A stretch of 64,000 nucleotides of DNA from RYN-428 sp035551995. Lineage in GTDB: Bacteria > Planctomycetota > Phycisphaerae > Tepidisphaerales > Tepidisphaeraceae. The stretch covers positions 1 to 64,000 of the forward strand of contig DASZME010000025.1 in the NCBI GenBank assembly GCA_035551995.1, given 5' to 3'. Each line of letters starts with the position of its first letter. The stretch's first letter is position 1. The notes beneath the pieces are model-generated. The model made no database searches, had not been told where the DNA came from, and was given only the letters and a program-made list of their open reading frames with translations. The position numbers and the translations under genes are program-made. Below are positions 36,903 to 47,500 of the stretch, in pieces.

Positions 36903-39668
36903 TCACTTGATCTGGCTCAGCACGTCCTTCAACCACTGCACGTCATAATGATGGGTCACGACCAGCGGGGACATCCAGTAATCAAACGACGACTGCGTTT
37001 CCGCCTGTGACAGGCCGAGATTTTCGACCTTCTCACGGAGATCTTTAAGCTCGATCATGATCCGCCGCGACCGATCCGCCGCGGGAAGGGAATTGACGTA
37101 CTTCGCGAAATCGGCGGGAGAAACCCTTTGCGATTTCATGTTCGCCAGCAGCCTGGCGATGGCTTGTTGGGCGTCGTCTTTTTCGCCGTTTTTCCCGAAG
37201 ACCGCCACATATTGCTGCGCCGCCGCGATGGCGGTCGCCTTGGTCACCCGGCTCGGCGAAACCAGCCGATCCTGTGGATTGGGGGCAAGCAGATGCGGCC
37301 AATCGTCGATAATTCGATATTCGTTCCCGACGGTCGGCCGCTCGGCGCCGTTGACAAAAATGCCGAGCAACTTCAACTCTTCGATGGCGGTAGCCGCCAA
37401 CGGCTCAGGCGGCGGGAAGACGGCGGCCTGAATCGGACTGACATTGCCGGCGATGGCGGTCGCGGGATTGGAAGGAGTGACGGCCGCCGCAAACCGAGTG
37501 CTGAATGGGATCGCCAAAAAGTCCGTTGAGATAACGAACTGAATTACCTTTTGCGGGTTCACATTTCCAGAGCCGCCGACCTGATCGACATAATGTGTTC
37601 CGAAGGGTAGATAGGTGCCTCCGTTTGAAGTATAGAATTCGATAGGCGCAATGGCATTAACAGTCTGGAACTCGGAAATCGATCGCGAGATAACGTCGCT
37701 TCCACGAGGAGCCGCCGTCGTCTCCGCCTCGGGGAACGCGCTTGCCAATGTTGCTGACGGATACGGAGTCAGAAACGTAACCTGGTGGCTGATGGGGCTG
37801 TTGGCGCCTTCCGCCGTAAAAGTGGTGGCTGATACTGTGCTCGCGAAAATGTGGCTTGACTTCAGTACAAGCGAGCCTGCGTCCAAAACAAAAATGCGAT
37901 TGAATCCGAGATCGATGCCGGAAAAGTTTGGCTGAGAGGGAAGGTAAGCTTCCTGGCCAGGGGCAAACGTAGTGCATGTGAACGTAAGGTTGCCGCTGGT
38001 TTTCTCCACATCTCCGACATAACCGAGCGGAGCCAACGTCGTCGGCTCGGGTATAGTTGACGTTAGTGAAGGGAGCGCCTCGAATTGGATGAGTTGTTTC
38101 GTCGAAATGGATTGAGAATCGGACCCGCTAAATTCAATTTTGTCCTGGGTTGCAAATCGCACACTATCTACAGGATGACCCGCCGATCCGATATTCCCGT
38201 TCACTGTCATCGTGGATGTAGTGCTGTTCTTTAGCGTTAGACTGATTTTTCCGCCGACTACCGAGTTGAAATTCAGAACGGGAGCGTCAAGCGTGAGGTC
38301 AATCGCCCTGGACGCGATCAATCGGCTCGCGACCGTAATCGACGACGACGCCTGGAGCGTCATGGGAGTAGTCGCATCCAAAATTTCGCTGACTGGAATC
38401 GATCCGCTTGAGGCGCCGCCAATGGTGATGTCGGCGGGATCCAGGAGCAACATTCCGGAATGACCCGACGTCGAACTCAAATCCACGGCGCCGAGATAAC
38501 TGAGCTGGTCATGACTTGAAATTTCCGCATTGCCGCCGTTGCCCTGACCGGCGCCGCGCGCGGAGATCAAGCCGTCGTAAATGGTTTTCTGTTGAGACCA
38601 GACGGTGACGGCGCCCCCGTTTCCATTGGCGAGGGCATCAGCGTGAATCGACGAATCTTTGCTGATGGAGGTCAGATTTGCGTTTGGAAGGGAACCGGCG
38701 CCATGCGAATCGCCGCCAATGTTGACGCTACCGCCGCCGAGGGTTCCAGAAGCGTTGACGGTAGCTCCGGTGAGCGTCACGGCGCCGCCGGTGATGTCTA
38801 CGTTGCCGCCGCGCGCGCCGGCGGCATGATTGCTGACGTCGACGGCGCCTCCGACTGAGACGGCGCTGCCGCTGTCGCTTTGCAGCGTGACCTGGCGCGC
38901 TTTGATGTGCCCGCCGTTACGGAGCGCCATCGCATAAATATCGCCGCTTCCCAACGCTTGACCGGCCGGGGCGGCGGGCGCGATTTTGGCGAACACGCGC
39001 GAATTTTTCTCGCTCAGCAAGACGTCTTGACCGCTAACCAGCGCGACGGCGCCTCCATCGGAAACGATGCTTCCCGTATTGACCACTGTTTTACCGACCA
39101 GGCTTACGTCGCCGCTGGCGTGGATCGCGCCTTGATTGCTGATTGTCCCGGCGACCCCGGTGAAATGGTTCGTGCCCGCGGTAAAGTCCGCGTTGGCCAG
39201 GTTTCCCGCGACCGCACATACGCCGCCGGCGCTGACGTTCGCACTGGGCCCAAAGAAGACGCCGGCCGGATTCACGAAGTAGATCGTCCCGTTCGAGAAG
39301 AGTGATCCGTCGATTTGGCTCGGCGACCCGGATGTGACCCGATCCAACACCCGTCCCGACGCCGACGGCAGCACGATATTCACCGACGTGCCCTTAGGAA
39401 TATCGAACGACGCGAAATTAATGATCGCGCCATTGGTGGCCGCGATGCGGGTTTGGCTTGCCGTCTGTGAGACAGTGGCCGTGCCCGACACTACTTTATC
39501 GATCTTCACGTTCGCATGGCCCGCCAGCGCCGCGCCCGACAGGGCGGCGACGGAGGCCGCGGCGGCAAGGCAAAGCACGCTCCGCGATCGCGCATTGCGT
39601 CGTCGATGAAGGGTTTCTTTGGAGATGTCGCTTCGATCGGCCGCGAGGGAATGAATCGTTGTTGTCAT
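36903..39668 (-). CDS. TpsA-type secreted exoprotein (filamentous-haemagglutinin-like N-terminus)
   Basis: A 921-residue two-partner secretion passenger, 45 bases downstream of its partner. An extended signal peptide ends near 'AALSGAALAGHA'. The TPS domain includes 'GTIYFVNPAGVFFGPSANVSAGG', whose NPAG corresponds to the NPxG secretion motif, and a run of beta-helix repeats ('GAIHASGDVSLVGKTVVNTG') follows. The C-terminal third is less repetitive and unrecognised. Its end is charged and helical, which is unusual for an adhesin. Large exoproteins act as adhesins or contact-dependent toxins; no clear toxin motif is seen. Confidence 0.85.
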   Translation of the reverse strand: MTTTIHSLAADRSDISKETLHRRRNARSRSVLCLAAAASVAALSGAALAGHANVKIDKVVSGTATVSQTASQTRIAATNGAIINFASFDIPKGTSVNIVLPSASGRVLDRVTSGSPSQIDGSLFSNGTIYFVNPAGVFFGPSANVSAGGVCAVAGNLANADFTAGTNHFTGVAGTISNQGAIHASGDVSLVGKTVVNTGSIVSDGGAVALVSGQDVLLSEKNSRVFAKIAPAAPAGQALGSGDIYAMALRNGGHIKARQVTLQSDSGSAVSVGGAVDVSNHAAGARGGNVDITGGAVTLTGATVNASGTLGGGSVNIGGDSHGAGSLPNANLTSISKDSSIHADALANGNGGAVTVWSQQKTIYDGLISARGAGQGNGGNAEISSHDQLSYLGAVDLSSTSGHSGMLLLDPADITIGGASSGSIPVSEILDATTPMTLQASSSITVASRLIASRAIDLTLDAPVLNFNSVVGGKISLTLKNSTTSTMTVNGNIGSAGHPVDSVRFATQDKIEFSGSDSQSISTKQLIQFEALPSLTSTIPEPTTLAPLGYVGDVEKTSGNLTFTCTTFAPGQEAYLPSQPNFSGIDLGFNRIFVLDAGSLVLKSSHIFASTVSATTFTAEGANSPISHQVTFLTPYPSATLASAFPEAETTAAPRGSDVISRSISEFQTVNAIAPIEFYTSNGGTYLPFGTHYVDQVGGSGNVNPQKVIQFVISTDFLAIPFSTRFAAAVTPSNPATAIAGNVSPIQAAVFPPPEPLAATAIEELKLLGIFVNGAERPTVGNEYRIIDDWPHLLAPNPQDRLVSPSRVTKATAIAAAQQYVAVFGKNGEKDDAQQAIARLLANMKSQRVSPADFAKYVNSLPAADRSRRIMIELKDLREKVENLGLSQAETQSSFDYWMSPLVVTHHYDVQWLKDVLSQIK

Positions 39669-39713
39669 AGTTCACCAGAAATTGAAAAACGCTCAAATCC
39701 GACACAACAATAA

Positions 39714-41738
39714 TCAAAAAACATAGAGTAGCGAAAAATGAACCCGGCTACTGCCCGCCGAAGCCTCACGCTCGCTGAAGTTATTGCCGTGACCTTCGCT
39801 CTGGCCCAGATTCGTCAAATTATCCACGCTCTTGAGCGCGATTCCATAGTCGACCCGTATCGTCAGGCTTTGATGGAACTGAAACTCCGCGCCGACGCCG
39901 GCGCCGACCAGCGTATGGTCATGAAGTTCACCGTTGGAATCGAGGGTAGTGGCCGAACCGTTGTTATGAATATAGGCGGCGTCGATAAAAGGACGGATCA
40001 TCAGATCCCAGTCCGGATTGACTCCGCGATTCGGCGGCGCCAGGTAGGATCGCTGACCGAATAGCCGCAGGGGGGCGTCCGACGTTCGCACACCCAATAA
40101 CCGCGGGATATGGACGCGAAACTCGGCGGTGGCGATGATCGCCGAGTCCCCGGCCGCAATGGACTCGGGATAGCCCCGGACGGTATACAGGCCGCCGGCG
40201 ATCGATTCATGAACTGGATTCAGCCGGTAGTTGAAAGCGTATTGTCCGCTCAACGATCCGAACAACTCATAGGCGAGCAGGCCATTTCCCTGTTCATAGC
40301 GGCGGGCGTCGATTATAGGATCGATATAAATGGATTGCGTCGCCTGGGCGTTCACCCATATCGCGCTGGAGCTGAGATTGGTACGACCAAGATTATTGTC
40401 GCCTCCGTCAGCCGCGAACGTTCCGGTCGCCCGTACCTCGGCGCCTGTGGCATAGGCCGAAACCGCATGCTCATATCGTATTCCTCCGTAGGGGAGAACG
40501 TCGGTCACGGCGCCGATTTTTTTCGCCACGCTTCCGCCCGCCGGACCGTGGTTGGTGATCTGAACATATTCCCCGCGGGCGCCTCCGAAAGCGTCGACAA
40601 ACACATTGTCGGCCGAGGCAATGGATTGATGTACAAGATTGTAGATCAGCTCCGCCTGGAAACCGGTATCCTCGCCTGAAAGCCGGAGATCGGTGATTCC
40701 GATTTCCGACGCGTCAAACTCACTGAAGTCGCCGTGCACGTTCCATCGCAGCCGATCGCTTCCCGCCAATGGCGCAGTATAGTCGACTGTCACCGTGTTG
40801 GAACGATCGAACGTCGATGTGACATAGTCGAGCGTCAATGTATCGTCACCGGCAAACAAGTTGTTGCGGATAAATCCGGCGCGCTCGCGCCATTCGTTGG
40901 TCTGGCGGGTGCCGGTGTTCGAGCCGCCGACGTAAAATGTCCATGGCTTACCCTCCCTTACGATGTAGTCGAGCGTCAATTCATCGTCGGTTTTTGCGTC
41001 GGCGCTGGACAGGGCGGCGTCAACATGGCGAGTGCCTCGACGATTCAACAGCGCCAGATAATCGTCCAGCGAATTGCTGTTCACGAAATTTTTCCCGTCG
41101 GCGGTCGTGACCGGCGAGTTGGCGCGAACGGATTTGTATACCGGCGCGTTGATTCGCTTCGACGCCGGCACGTCTTCCCCCTCGGTCACGGTCTGTACCT
41201 TGCTCACCACGCCGACCACGATCTTCAGGCTTAATTCTTTATTGTCCGGCGAGCGATTGTCATGCCCGTCGGAATCGATCTCCTCATGCGAAACGAAGAC
41301 CGCCTTTATTCCCAGATTGTGAAAGTAGTCTCTGATCTGATCGTCGATCGAGCTGATTGCGCCGCGCGAAAACAGACTGTTGGGCGGGATTTTACCCACC
41401 GTCAATGTTGCGGGATCGCCGCCGCTGCCTCTTGGAACGTAGATGCCTCCCTTCTTTTCCAGCTTCACCTTCCATAGTCTCATTTCGATCGTGTTTGGCA
41501 GACCTGGGTGATCGCGATAATAGCCAAGTTGCAACCCGCTGACGGGATAGACCTGCTCCGGCGCCGGCTTCGCGATCGGCGCGCCCGGAGCCGACGCTGC
41601 CTGGTTTGGCGCAGCGATGCAATTCGATAGTATTGGTCCCGCCCAAATCGCCGCCGCCGCAAGCAGCATTCGCTTTCTCGCTTGGAGACGGCACGAATTT
41701 CGATTAGAGTGAGACATATCCCTTTGAGAGTTGCCCAT
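39714..41738 (-). CDS. TpsB-type outer-membrane transporter (FhaC/ShlB family)
   Basis: Outer-membrane two-partner transporter, about 674 residues. A signal-like hydrophobic stretch ('MLLAAAAIWAGPILSNCIAA') leads to two POTRA-like domains (about 60-290). A beta-barrel follows, in which 'YTVRGYPE' holds the VRGY motif of the pore-lining loop in the Omp85/TpsB superfamily. The C-terminus ends 'VHFSLLYVF' with the aromatic residue expected of a barrel. It exports the downstream TpsA. The ATG at 41738 is chosen (AAGG ten bases upstream); the ATG at 41717 is poorly spaced. Confidence 0.85.
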   Translation of the reverse strand: MGNSQRDMSHSNRNSCRLQARKRMLLAAAAIWAGPILSNCIAAPNQAASAPGAPIAKPAPEQVYPVSGLQLGYYRDHPGLPNTIEMRLWKVKLEKKGGIYVPRGSGGDPATLTVGKIPPNSLFSRGAISSIDDQIRDYFHNLGIKAVFVSHEEIDSDGHDNRSPDNKELSLKIVVGVVSKVQTVTEGEDVPASKRINAPVYKSVRANSPVTTADGKNFVNSNSLDDYLALLNRRGTRHVDAALSSADAKTDDELTLDYIVREGKPWTFYVGGSNTGTRQTNEWRERAGFIRNNLFAGDDTLTLDYVTSTFDRSNTVTVDYTAPLAGSDRLRWNVHGDFSEFDASEIGITDLRLSGEDTGFQAELIYNLVHQSIASADNVFVDAFGGARGEYVQITNHGPAGGSVAKKIGAVTDVLPYGGIRYEHAVSAYATGAEVRATGTFAADGGDNNLGRTNLSSSAIWVNAQATQSIYIDPIIDARRYEQGNGLLAYELFGSLSGQYAFNYRLNPVHESIAGGLYTVRGYPESIAAGDSAIIATAEFRVHIPRLLGVRTSDAPLRLFGQRSYLAPPNRGVNPDWDLMIRPFIDAAYIHNNGSATTLDSNGELHDHTLVGAGVGAEFQFHQSLTIRVDYGIALKSVDNLTNLGQSEGHGNNFSEREASAGSSRVHFSLLYVF

Positions 41739-41833
41739 AGAATTTCTGCCTTCCCATAGTGCCTCAGATGATCGAACCCCGAACGCTTCTCGCGTCAAAC
41801 CGAAATGCCCCATAACATCGGAAACAAATTACT

Positions 41834-44239
41834 CTATGTAACCGTGACCACGACGTTAGCCGGTATCGTCGTCAACCCTGTTGCCTCGGAGACGCCGGCG
41901 ATGGATACACTATTCAGCGTGTACATGCCGGGCGCCATGATGGCGCCGAGCGTAAATTTCAATGTCGTTCGCGCCGACTTAAACAGCAATGCCGCCTTGA
42001 TCGCGGAGGCTTTCGTCGGCGTAAGTGAGACTTGCATCGACATCTTGGATTTCTGATCTTGGACGATCGCCATCGCCGTTAAATCGCCTGAGGCTGTCCC
42101 AAATTGGTATTGGAAATTTCCGAAGTTTGTAAACTGGATCGTAATGGCCGCCGGCTTGGCTTTGGTTGCCTGAACCTTTGCGCTTTTGGTCAGGACGGCG
42201 GCGGTTACGCCGGTCGTCATCGCCGTCATGCCCGTCGTCAACAGTTGTGCCGGCGACGTCACGAATAGGGGGGCCACGTTGTTCGGTGTCGGAGTTTTGG
42301 GATTCGCGAGCGAGGAAAAGGCAACGACAAGGTAGTAATTTCCCGGCGTCGCAGGCACTTGCGGAAGTTTCATCGCCACCGTTTTTGAGCGACGAGCGGC
42401 GATCTTCAGTAAAACCGGGGCCGCTTCAACCGCATTATTTTGCGGATTCGAGCCGTCGAGCGCCGTGCTATAGAACACCGATACTTGCGTCTGCGACGAG
42501 ACGCTTGTCGCCGATGAAAACACGATGGAAAATTTTCCGTTGAGACTATTCGATTTAAACGCCAGGACGGCGGATATTGAACCAATCGACACGGACGGCG
42601 TCGGAGCCAGGATGGCTTCCTGCGGCGAGAACTGTGATTGGGCCGACGATACCACCGCCAAAACGTAGAATGATCCGCTTGCCGCATCGGAGGCCGCGGA
42701 TACGGGGACTGCAACCGATGTGCTTCCACCGGCGTCGATACCGCTCGTCAGTTGTGCGGTTCCGAGAGGCGGGAGGCCTGACGTGGATTGTGGCGGCGTC
42801 GAACTTGTCACGGAATACAGCATGACAGTGATCGGTTCAGCCGTGGAGGCGGTCGCTGCCGCGTTGCCTGTGTTGGCTATCGTTACATCCACCGTAGCCC
42901 CCGAGGGAGAGCCTGGAATCAGCGACAGCGATGTTGACGAAGAAGCCGAAAGAGTCGGCGCCGCCGCGGCGATCATCAAACCTGCCGAAACAACGACGCT
43001 CGCCATATCGTTGGGGCTGCCTAATGTGGGTACGGCGATCACAAAGTACGTCCCGGCGGGGACGTTGGGAATTTGTCCAAGCGGCACCTTTTCGGAAATG
43101 CCTTGATCCTTCATTGTTCCGGCAGGCAATACGATCGCCGTTCCCGCGGCGAGCTGTGGATCGGTTTGAGCTGGCGCCGTGGCTTGGGCGTTCTGTGTCA
43201 GGTACAGGTTCAGTGAAACCGCCGCGCTGGTGGGCGACGGACCATTATTCGTCAATGACACGGATACCGCGTCCTGCGTTGGCTCGCCGGCGACTTCACT
43301 GGCGGTGGGTACAGCGACCGAGAAATTGATCGTGGATTGCTCCCCGATTGTAATCGGTTGCGATGCGACAAATGTTTGCGGCGTGGCCAACCCGTCATCG
43401 TCGCTTGGAGTCGCATCACTCAGCGTCGTCACGACATAGTATGTGCCGGTCGCGGAGGGGACCGTGCCAAGGGAGATCGGCATTGATCCGGGAGCGCCGG
43501 AACTGACGCCGGGATTGAAGACGACGGTGTCGACGGGGGTCAAATTCGCGGTAGGTTGCGTGGGGCTATTTGAAGTGGTTAAGAAAATAGTCGCGGTGAC
43601 TGCGCCCTCCGTCGCTGTGTCGCCACTGTTGGACAGGACAATCGTCGGGTTGGACGAGAATGCAAGGCCGACCGTGGCTGTCGACGGAACGCCGATAAAT
43701 GACGCGGAAACATCCGGCTTTGAATTAATCTGCACGGTCGGCATCGCCAAAATCGTCTTCGCGGCTACAGTGTCGCCCATATTTTGATCGGTAAGGTCGA
43801 CTAAAATAAAGTATGTGTTCGATACAGTCGTCAGCGTTTGGTTTACCTGCACCGATACAGTCGAAGCGCCTCCGGCTCCCGGAAGGCCCGCGGCGAGCGA
43901 TCCTCCGACTCCGATCGGAATGGGCGCCGCCGTGTCCATTTGCTCTTTCGCGACGGTCGAATCCGGCGTCAAGAACAGCGCCACGGATATCGCCCCAACT
44001 GTTTTCGAGGCCATTGAGGCTGCCATGTTAGTGAGCGTGACTGTGATCGCGCCGCCGGTCCATTGATCGCCGGCGATCTGGGGGCTCGAAGACGCTACCG
44101 CCACGCCGGTGACGGAAACATTGGCCGAACTTAAATATGCCCTCGCCTCCAGCGGCTCGAAAAATTGCGGTCGCTTCCCCGCGAAGCTTTTGCGTGCCGA
44201 GACCATGGCTGAAGAATTCAATGCCTTAGAGAACCACAT
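41834..44239 (-). CDS. LEPR-XLL secreted protein with Ig-like/CARDB repeats (A)
   Basis: An 801-residue planctomycete-type secreted protein with 'FEPLEARAYLSSA' near residues 27-39. The rest is a series of beta-sandwich repeats of roughly 110-130 residues, resembling CARDB domains ('AGDQWTGGAITVTLTN', 'PVTVKLYAS'-type patterns). It is a paralogue of the next gene, sharing the first repeat pattern 'VAGDxWTGG'. It is likely a cell-surface or matrix structural protein or adhesin. Strong AAGGAG is six bases before the ATG. Its position just before tpsB/tpsA could mean co-expression of surface proteins, but the 20-base gap is the only evidence. Confidence 0.75.
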   Translation of the reverse strand: MWFSKALNSSAMVSARKSFAGKRPQFFEPLEARAYLSSANVSVTGVAVASSSPQIAGDQWTGGAITVTLTNMAASMASKTVGAISVALFLTPDSTVAKEQMDTAAPIPIGVGGSLAAGLPGAGGASTVSVQVNQTLTTVSNTYFILVDLTDQNMGDTVAAKTILAMPTVQINSKPDVSASFIGVPSTATVGLAFSSNPTIVLSNSGDTATEGAVTATIFLTTSNSPTQPTANLTPVDTVVFNPGVSSGAPGSMPISLGTVPSATGTYYVVTTLSDATPSDDDGLATPQTFVASQPITIGEQSTINFSVAVPTASEVAGEPTQDAVSVSLTNNGPSPTSAAVSLNLYLTQNAQATAPAQTDPQLAAGTAIVLPAGTMKDQGISEKVPLGQIPNVPAGTYFVIAVPTLGSPNDMASVVVSAGLMIAAAAPTLSASSSTSLSLIPGSPSGATVDVTIANTGNAAATASTAEPITVMLYSVTSSTPPQSTSGLPPLGTAQLTSGIDAGGSTSVAVPVSAASDAASGSFYVLAVVSSAQSQFSPQEAILAPTPSVSIGSISAVLAFKSNSLNGKFSIVFSSATSVSSQTQVSVFYSTALDGSNPQNNAVEAAPVLLKIAARRSKTVAMKLPQVPATPGNYYLVVAFSSLANPKTPTPNNVAPLFVTSPAQLLTTGMTAMTTGVTAAVLTKSAKVQATKAKPAAITIQFTNFGNFQYQFGTASGDLTAMAIVQDQKSKMSMQVSLTPTKASAIKAALLFKSARTTLKFTLGAIMAPGMYTLNSVSIAGVSEATGLTTIPANVVVTVT

Positions 44240-44521
44240 GAACTGCTCCTTATCGGCGCACTGATATTAATTGCCGGCAGATCGTGCTTCACCGCCCGTT
44301 GAATTACCGTGTGTGAGCAATAATTTGAACCCAATTGCGACTTGCACGTTTTTCACCGTCATATCAACCCCAAAAAAAACACCCTGGCCCCAGCGCACGA
44401 CGAAAAGCGATGACGAAGGCAATGTTTTGTGAACTGAGCAGAGATACTACAAAAAAACGCGGCCATTTCAATACCCCGCAGCGAATACGCGCGGACCGGC
44501 TCACCCGAGCGTTGGATGAAA
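44240..44521. other. Intergenic region between the two repeat-protein genes
   Basis: About 280 bases without a gene. On the minus strand it contains a possible terminator for the upstream paralogue and several A/T tracts that may hold a promoter for the 801-residue gene; no confident -35/-10 pair was found. Confidence 0.5.
44451..44480 (-). terminator. Candidate intrinsic terminator after the 1023-residue repeat protein
   Basis: On the minus strand TGCGG (44480-44476) can pair with CCGCG (44462-44458), giving a five-base stem including one G:U pair and a 13-base loop. Seven T residues (44457-44451) follow. The stem is short. Confidence 0.35.
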
Positions 44522-47500
44522 TTAGGTACTGGTGATCGGGCCGGCGGAATCGAGGCCGCCGATACCGGAATTCGCGTCCCCGGGAAAAGTCACTGTCGCC
44601 ATCACGATCGATCCGACGGCGGATCTTGGTATCACGAATTTTATCTTGTACGTTCTGGCGAGACCGGCCTTCAAATTCAATTTCAACGGAAGCGGCGCGA
44701 ATACGTCCGCGTTGGCGTCAGAAAATGAAACGGTGGCCACGCCCGCAGCGGATATATTTCCATTGTTTTGCAAAACGAGCACCGCGCCGGCAATTGTTCC
44801 ATCCCCTTTCGCGGCGGGGGCGGAGAATCCAGTCGAGGCGATATCGACGAACGGCATCGCCACCGCGATACTGCCAGAAGACACAACGGGAAGGCTGGCG
44901 ATTCCGTCGTTCAATGACGCCTGCGCGACAAGATAATACGTGCCGGCGGCGCTGGGGAGCGTTACCCTGGCGAATCTTACGCTCTTGACGGCCCCTGGCC
45001 GAAAATAACCATTCTTGAACAACCCCGTCAGGGGTATCGCGCCTTGAAGCGAGGGGGAAAGCGAAGCGAATAGATCGATCGCGACATCGCCGGAAATCGC
45101 GACGCTTGTATTGTCTACTATCGACAACGTCACTGCTTTTAGCGTCGAACCGCCAAGCGCCGAAGCGGGAAAGTTTGTAACGACCGGGCCAAGGCTGAAG
45201 CTGCCGGGAACATTGACGTCAAAGCTCGACGTGGCGGCCGCCACGCCGATTCCGTTTTCATCGGCGACCGAATCGGCCACGACGTTCACGGTATATATTC
45301 CGCTATCAGCGACCGTCCAATGCATAAATGGCGCCGGGACGGAGTAGGTTGCAGTGACTGTATTTCCCGATCCCGATACATCGGTGAGTAACACGCTCTC
45401 CGTCGCGCCGGTGGGACCTTGAACGACAAGATTTCCCCCCATAATCGAGGCGGTATTGATCGGAGCGTCCGCCGTGTAAACAACCGTTATGAGCTCCGCC
45501 GACTGTGCGCTCGCGGTGACGTCCGGCGAGTTGATGGCCGCGCTGATCGACGCGGGCGCAGGGGCAACCTCGACCGACGGCGTGGACGCGAGAATCGATT
45601 CTTGCGACAAAGGCGTTTCGCCGGACGTAACCACCGCCAGCAAGTAATATGATCCGGCCGCCACGGTTCCATCGGCGGCAACCGAGACATCCAAGTTCGC
45701 GTTCATCCCCGGCGCGATGTCACTTGCCGTTTGGCCTGTTCCCAATAGGGGCAGGCTGCTCGTCGATTGAGTAGGGTCGGGATTTGCCGTCAAATATACA
45801 TTGACCGAAATCGGATCGATTGCGCCGTTTGCGCTTGCGTCTCCGTCATTGGTTAACGTTACGGAAATGGAGCCGGAATACTCCACGCCTTCGATAAGCG
45901 AGAGCGCCATAGATGATGAAGCGACCAGGCTTGGCAAAGATCCGATATTGACCGAAGGCGACGGCGAAAGGAGGGAGAATTGGGGTGAAAATTGATCCGA
46001 AGTAAGAACGGCCAGAATGTAGAACGGGCCCGCCGCCGCGTTGAAATCCGCCGACACGGGCACGCCTACGTCCGCAGTCGCGGCGGGTGCGATATTGCCC
46101 GTCGTTTGCGTGGTTCCAAAAGGAGCTAATCCCGTCAGGGATTGAGACGCCGATGGATCTGTCGTCAAGAATAAACTAACGGTGACTGGATCGACGGCCG
46201 CATTGACGAGCGCGTTGCCGGTATTTTCCAACGCAACGGCGACAGTCCCGGAAAAAGGGGCGCCTTGAGTCAACGCGAGCATGGTTGACGAGGTGGCGAC
46301 CAGGTTCGGCACAGGAGCGGCGATCGTGATAATCGCCGATGAAACCACCGATGCCGACACGTCATTAGGACTTCCGGAAGCAGGAACGGCGAGTAAGTGA
46401 TAGGTTCCGGCGGCGACATTCGGGATTTGGCCGAGAGCGACGGTTTGCGCGTGCGCCCCGCCGGACGCCGTGCCAGCGGCCAAGGCAATTGCTGTCCCCG
46501 TGGCGACCTGATCGTCGGCTATCGGGGCCGACGGAGTGGAACTCTGCGTTAAATAGAGATCCACTGTAAGCGGCGCCGACGTCGGCGACGGGCCGTTATT
46601 GGTTAAATGAACCGTCACGCTGTCCGTCGTCGCCAGCCCCGCAAACTCACTGAGCGGAGTGGACGTTATCGCAACAGCGACTGCGGCGTGTAGTTTGACG
46701 ACGACCTGTTGAGACGCGGTGGAAATTCCCGACGAAAGCACATCGTCATTGCTCGGATTCGAATCGGTGAGAACCGCCATTACATAATAAACGCCGGCTT
46801 GGCTTGGGACGGCGCCGAAGGGAATCGATATCGACGCAGTATCGGCGGGCGCTATTCCGGAAGAGAAAGTGGCTGTCCCGATTTCGGTCAGGCCGGCTAC
46901 GGATTGCACGACGTCGGTTTTCGTCAGATATAATGCGGCGGTGATTGTGCCTTCGGTCGAGGTTTCGCCGGAGTTGGTAAGAGTGATCGTTGGATTCGAG
47001 GCCGTCGGGAACGAAGATCCCGCCGTGCCTGTTATCGGAAGACCGCTGAATGTGGGAAGGACGTCTGGCTTTGAGTTTATCGCAACGGTCGTTACGACTG
47101 CCGTCGCCGATGAAAGCGCATTGGATACTGCGTCGTTGCCATTACTGTCACCGAGTTCGGCCAATACATAATATGTGCAGGGGCTGTCAGGCAGGGTTTG
47201 GGAGACTGGTATTGAAACGGAGGTCATGGAACCCGGCTGAAGGCCTGGCGCAACCGTTCCCTGGGCGCCGATCGCGAATGTTCCCGGATCGGCGGGGGCC
47301 GTCGTGATGTCGGTATCCATCGTCAGGGATAAGTTGACTGCGATCGTACCCTGTGTGGCCGCGGTCCCCGTGTTTTTGAACGTCACGACGATATCTCCGC
47401 CGGTCCATGGATCACCGGCGACTTGGGCGTTTGGTGACGAAATGTCAAAGGCCGTGACCGAAACATTCGCCCCCGTCAAGTACCTCCTGCCTTCCAGCGA

